The notes under the pieces were generated by a model. The model ran no database searches, was not told the origin of the DNA, and saw only the letters and a program-made list of their open reading frames with translations. 64,000 bases of DNA from JACOMS01 sp964352785 (lineage in GTDB: Bacteria; Pseudomonadota; Alphaproteobacteria; Caulobacterales; Maricaulaceae). This document shows, one piece after another, positions 60,785-64,000 of this stretch. Position 1 is the first letter of the stretch, and each line of letters begins with the position of its first letter. The DNA is taken from contig CAYGTI010000002.1 in the NCBI GenBank assembly GCA_964352785.1, positions 1 to 64,000 of the forward strand. The letters are read 5' to 3'. The position numbers and the translations under genes are program-made.

Positions 60785-62246
60785 GGTTGCCCAGTCCTTA
60801 ATCCAATGTTTGGAATTTTACGATAAATCATCCTTACTTTTACAGCAGGTTAGAGTATTGGCAACGCAACTTGAGATATATGAACGGTTTTTGCGTTTCG
60901 GCGAGCTGAAAAACACGACTGAACTTATGCGCGCGCGGGCCGTTTACATTGTCGGCTGGGCTTTCGTTTTTACGCAACTCGTCAACATTGTCCTGATGAC
61001 GGCAACTTACGGCGGATGGACGTGGGATCACACGGTCTCGGCTGTTGGAATTTCGATGGTCATCTTGTTGATCCATAGCTTACGGTTTACGAAAAGTTTT
61101 CCATTTTTCACAGCCGTTTACATCCTGTTTTTGTTAATGGGGATCGCAGCATCGGCCTTGCCGGATAAAACAGGGATCGACTCGGCTGTGCTGCCTTTGC
61201 TGGTTGCCGGATGTTTTCTGGCGGGCTTTATTGGCGGCTGGCAAATGGCGCTGTTTTATTGCGGCTCAGCTATTGCGTTTGTATGGGGGCTGCACAGTAT
61301 TTCTTTTTCTGTTATCGCCTCAGACCCCGTCGCGCTTGCGGCGTTAGAAGCCCGTATTTTTCAACGCGCGGCTCAGACAAGTCTGGCTTTGGTGCTTGCG
61401 ACGACATTTTCTGTTTTTATTACGATTGCGATGAATCAGCTTTTTGTAAAATTGGAAGAGTTGGTGGATATCATTAAAAAATCGGATCAGGAAAAAACAG
61501 AGTTTGTGGCAAATCTCAGCCATGAACTCCGCACGCCGCTAAATGGTGTTGTAGGCATGACGAAACTGCTACGTGAGACTCCTATGCGCGCTGATCAAAG
61601 AAAATATTCAAAAATCTTAGAGCGCTGCGGCCATCGGTTAAATCAAATCGTGTCCGATGCCATAGACTTGGCAAGTCTAGATGCGGGGACCTTTGAGCTT
61701 GAGGAGAAGTCGTTCAATTTTAAAGCTCTCGTCAAAGAGTTAATTGAGACGTATAAACCAGCTGCAAATTTGAAAGGTTTACATCTTGATCAAACATTTG
61801 CAGCGCAGCTTCCTGAATATTATGTGGGTGATGCGAGACGGATGCGCAAAGTGCTGCGTAGCCTCGTTTTGAATGCGCTTAAATTTACGGAAAAAGGATC
61901 GGTGCACCTTTATGTCGATGGGCGACTCAAAGGGGCTAACTCGGTTGTTTTGCATATTTCTATTATTGATACAGGGGTGAGTTTATCTTCGGAGGATTTC
62001 CGGAAGATATTCAAGCGCTTTCGTCAGATGGAACAGGGACTGAACCGAAAAAATAGCGGCACGGGCCTCGGACTGGCCATCAGCAAAGAGTTCATTTCCT
62101 TTATGGGCGGTACCATTAAAGTTGAGAGTAATGCAGGTGAGGGCGCAAAATTTGAAATCCTGCTTCCTTTGCGTGTGGGTGAGGCTGAACCTGAGCTTGA
62201 AACCTCAGATGCAGTCATATTGCCGTCGAGCAGCTACGCGGCCTAA
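60783..62246 (+). CDS. Membrane sensor histidine kinase
   Basis: A protein of up to 487 aa. About six membrane segments (55-75, 85-100, 108-124, 135-150, 152-172, 200-222) form the input module, followed by HisKA with His247 in LSHELRTPLNGVVGM and HATPase_c with N-box RSLVLNALKFTEKG, G1 box DTGVSL (second Gly lost) and G2 NSGTGLGLAIS. No receiver domain is attached. The ATG at 60783 overlaps the divergent rluA-type start by 2 bp, which is unlikely for both; the real start may be further in, at a TTG near 60856 (LATQLEIYERFLRF) or ATG at residue 49. The signal is unknown. Confidence 0.85.
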   Translation: MVAQSLIQCLEFYDKSSLLLQQVRVLATQLEIYERFLRFGELKNTTELMRARAVYIVGWAFVFTQLVNIVLMTATYGGWTWDHTVSAVGISMVILLIHSLRFTKSFPFFTAVYILFLLMGIAASALPDKTGIDSAVLPLLVAGCFLAGFIGGWQMALFYCGSAIAFVWGLHSISFSVIASDPVALAALEARIFQRAAQTSLALVLATTFSVFITIAMNQLFVKLEELVDIIKKSDQEKTEFVANLSHELRTPLNGVVGMTKLLRETPMRADQRKYSKILERCGHRLNQIVSDAIDLASLDAGTFELEEKSFNFKALVKELIETYKPAANLKGLHLDQTFAAQLPEYYVGDARRMRKVLRSLVLNALKFTEKGSVHLYVDGRLKGANSVVLHISIIDTGVSLSSEDFRKIFKRFRQMEQGLNRKNSGTGLGLAISKEFISFMGGTIKVESNAGEGAKFEILLPLRVGEAEPELETSDAVILPSSSYAA

Positions 62247-63166
62247 CTTTGCGGCTTTGCCTTGGATTTCAAGTTGCGCCGTCGCCGCCAGAACCAACGC
62301 AACACCCAAAGCCCGGGTAAAATCACAAATAAAAGCCACGGCAAAACATAACTGACGAAGTCAATGACATTGCCGATACCGCCTGCCACATTACCCAAAA
62401 ACCGCTTGAGTGACTGCGAAATAGGTGAAAGCGCGCCGCGAGAGACCGCCGTTTGTTTGGTTTGATAATTAATATCAACAATAGACATTGAGACGCGTTT
62501 TCTAAGGACATTCAGCGTCGTTGTTGCGCTTTCGATTTCGCCCTGAACACGGGCCAGTTCACGCTCAAGCGCTAACAAATCAGGCAGTTTCGCGTCGCGA
62601 GTTTCCAGCAGATTTTCAAGCCGCGCACGTAACGTTGTCTGTGCTTTGAGCCTGGCATCAGTATCGAGAATAGAGCGTGTCAAATCTTCCGCCGAGACAC
62701 CTGAATTTGTCATGTCGCCTTTGGCGTCAGCTACGCTGTTTTGGATATCCTCATTGAAGCTCTCTAGCCATGCCGGCTCGGCCCGAAGCTGCAAGTTGGC
62801 AGAAGCATAATCTTCATTGTGGGTGCTGGTGCTTGAATTTAAGACCTGACACTTATCAGCTCCGGCATCGAGGCAGATAGCGGCATGTGATTTGGCCGTT
62901 GATGTGACGGCTTTGAGTGGGAGAGCAAAGCTGTAATTATAGCGGTAGGCCAAAAAGCTTTGAGACGCCGGATTTTCGTCTTGCGCGCCTAGCGATGACG
63001 GGGCGGCGTGGTCTGCACTTTTGGCAAAGGACTGCGATTGAACAGCTCCGTATTCAGCTTCCAACATATCCAAACGATCATTGCCAGATTGATTATTTGC
63101 AGACCCGCAGGCTGTAAGGACCGCGGCCACAGTTATGAAAATGACACGGCGTGAAGAGCTCAGCAT
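62243..63166 (-). CDS. DUF4349-type lipoprotein with C-terminal membrane anchor
   Basis: This 307-aa protein has a lipoprotein signal with lipobox LTACG, a domain of about 70-245 with helical coiled coil (ARLENLLETRDAKLPDLLALERELARVQGEIE is typical of DUF4349, split here by description), and a membrane segment near 270-292 followed by an Arg/Lys-rich tail. It is anchored in the envelope; function is unknown in the family. Its stop overlaps that of the convergent kinase by 4 bp. It follows the M16 peptidase gene by 3 bp and is likely co-transcribed. Confidence 0.82.
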   Translation of the reverse strand: MLSSSRRVIFITVAAVLTACGSANNQSGNDRLDMLEAEYGAVQSQSFAKSADHAAPSSLGAQDENPASQSFLAYRYNYSFALPLKAVTSTAKSHAAICLDAGADKCQVLNSSTSTHNEDYASANLQLRAEPAWLESFNEDIQNSVADAKGDMTNSGVSAEDLTRSILDTDARLKAQTTLRARLENLLETRDAKLPDLLALERELARVQGEIESATTTLNVLRKRVSMSIVDINYQTKQTAVSRGALSPISQSLKRFLGNVAGGIGNVIDFVSYVLPWLLFVILPGLWVLRWFWRRRRNLKSKAKPQS

Positions 63167-63169
63167 GTT

Positions 63170-64000
63170 CTACTCCGACGTCAGCATAATAGGCTTGCCG
63201 TAACCCAAATCGCTTAGTCGCTCGGCTTGAGACGCGGCGTCCCCAACAACCACATACCGCATAGCGTCCGGGCGTAAATGCGTGGCGGCTAAGGCTTTGA
63301 AGTCTTCGAGTGTCATGGCGGCAATAGCCTCAGCGTTGCGGGCTTTGTAATCCGCCGGGTAGCCATAGGCGGCAATGTCATTGACCATGTCAAGCTTGTC
63401 GCTGAGCGTTTCAGTTTTGAGCGCTTGTCCGCGCAGCAACGCATCCTTCATGATCTGTAGATCATCTTCTGTAAAGTCTGGCCCGTAATTTGCGAGAATA
63501 TCGGCAATAAGCTGAAGCGATTCTTTAGTGACATTGGTACGAACGCTGGAGCGGACACTAAACGTACCGCGATCTTTTGAGGCATCAAAGCCGGACCTAA
63601 TACCGTATGTGTAGCCTTTATTAACGCGTAATTCTGTGTTCAGCTTGGAGGTATAAATCCCGCCGAGCATAAAATTCATGGCTTCGGCCAGCGGGTAATC
63701 AAGCTCTTTGGCCGATAAAGACGGGCGCTCCATCCGTAGAACGGATTGCTTGGCACCGGGCACGTCATAAAAATAAATCTGCGAGGTATCAACGGGGATT
63801 GACGGGGGCAGGGCCACAGATGGCGGGCCGTCTGAGCGCCATTTATCAGCAAGTCCGGAAAAAGCCGATGTAACGGCCGTGGGCGTGACATCGCCAACAA
63901 TGCGTAGTTTGGCCTCTTTTTGAGAATAATTGGCTCCGTAGAAGGCTTTTAGATCATCCAGTGTCACGCCTTCGAGTTTTTCCTTAGGGCCGTAATAGGC
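63170..64000 (-). CDS. M16-family zinc peptidase, C-terminal part (cut by window end)
   Basis: The open frame continues past the window edge, so only about 276 C-terminal residues are visible. They include the end of one M16 repeat (YYGPKEKLEGVTLDDLKAFYGANY) and a complete second repeat with R-x-x-x-G-Y-T-Y-G type active-site contact (LRVNKGYTYGIRSGF). The zinc-binding HxxEH lies in the unseen N-terminal part. Probably an exported pitrilysin-like peptidase, by comparison with two-repeat M16 proteins of Proteobacteria. Confidence 0.88.
   Translation of the reverse strand, partial: AYYGPKEKLEGVTLDDLKAFYGANYSQKEAKLRIVGDVTPTAVTSAFSGLADKWRSDGPPSVALPPSIPVDTSQIYFYDVPGAKQSVLRMERPSLSAKELDYPLAEAMNFMLGGIYTSKLNTELRVNKGYTYGIRSGFDASKDRGTFSVRSSVRTNVTKESLQLIADILANYGPDFTEDDLQIMKDALLRGQALKTETLSDKLDMVNDIAAYGYPADYKARNAEAIAAMTLEDFKALAATHLRPDAMRYVVVGDAASQAERLSDLGYGKPIMLTSE

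Noticed and set aside
1..64000. CRISPR arrays, tRNA or rRNA genes, insertion sequences
   Set aside because: No regularly spaced repeats with spacers, no T-arm consensus in non-coding DNA, and no transposase-like protein were seen; the only long repeats are the barrel-gene duplication and the TPR array.

Overview
The window looks like chromosomal DNA of a marine alphaproteobacterium close to Caulobacterales/Maricaulales (Hyphomonadaceae or Robiginitomaculaceae type). The evidence is an F1 ATP synthase cluster in the order atpH-A-G-D-C without F0 genes, HdaA carrying a clamp-binding motif, a GTA-type large terminase, Bpt, perfect TTAA-N7-TTAA (CtrA-type) boxes next to GANTC (CcrM-type) sites, a GAAC-N7-GAAC (alphaproteobacterial LexA-type) box before ssb, and many sensor kinases without DNA-binding partners. 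This placement is inference from gene content; no marker tree could be run.

Layout. 0-5 kb: alternative oxidase, an ABC-F ATPase and a DEAD-box helicase with a DbpA-type RNA-binding domain. 4.8-10.4 kb: a PAS kinase, a MipA-type outer membrane protein, an exported CIA30 protein, fructose-6-phosphate aldolase/transaldolase, and PriA with a degraded zinc site. 10.6-17.6 kb: a single-domain response regulator, then the F1 ATP synthase genes with a small YHS-like protein between atpD and atpC, an exported unknown and a MOSC protein. 17.7-23.1 kb: a GST, a 3-hydroxyisobutyrate dehydrogenase family enzyme, an SLC13/RCK transporter, and a four-gene copper- or mercury-type operon (CsoR, exported unknown, Met/His-rich HMA protein, MerT-like protein) behind two G-tract operators. 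23.2-29.2 kb: Bpt coupled to a three-gene TRAP transporter, an AEC permease and a metallophosphoesterase. 29.5-34.2 kb: an accessory island with an unknown gene, an orphan GTA large terminase and a TPR protein whose near-identical 144-bp repeats broke the assembly (100 N), overlapped by a PLP enzyme gene. 34.3-45.2 kb: ssb, a YghU-type GST, a TadG-like vWA protein, a dienelactone hydrolase, a large DUF3857/transglutaminase/TPR protein, a second ABC-F ATPase, ndk and an exported unknown.

45.3-50.4 kb is the most unusual part. A heme-NO-binding (H-NOX) protein, a PAS histidine kinase and a receiver-plus-pseudokinase form a tight operon. It lies between a truncated copy and the full copy of a beta-barrel lipoprotein gene. 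The two copies share 206 bp with one mismatch and then abruptly fall to about 70-75% identity. 50.4-64 kb: a Tat-type vanadium haloperoxidase/PAP2 protein behind a CtrA-type box, a small membrane protein and a DoxX-like protein, an MHYT-PAS kinase, purN-purM, a DUF2066 protein, HdaA, an SDR enzyme, an RluA-family pseudouridine synthase, a membrane histidine kinase, a DUF4349 lipoprotein and the C-terminal part of an M16 peptidase cut by the window end.

Common themes are respiration and redox (AOX, ATP synthase, H-NOX, GSTs), envelope proteins and phosphorelay signalling. No tRNA, rRNA, CRISPR array or insertion sequence was recognised.
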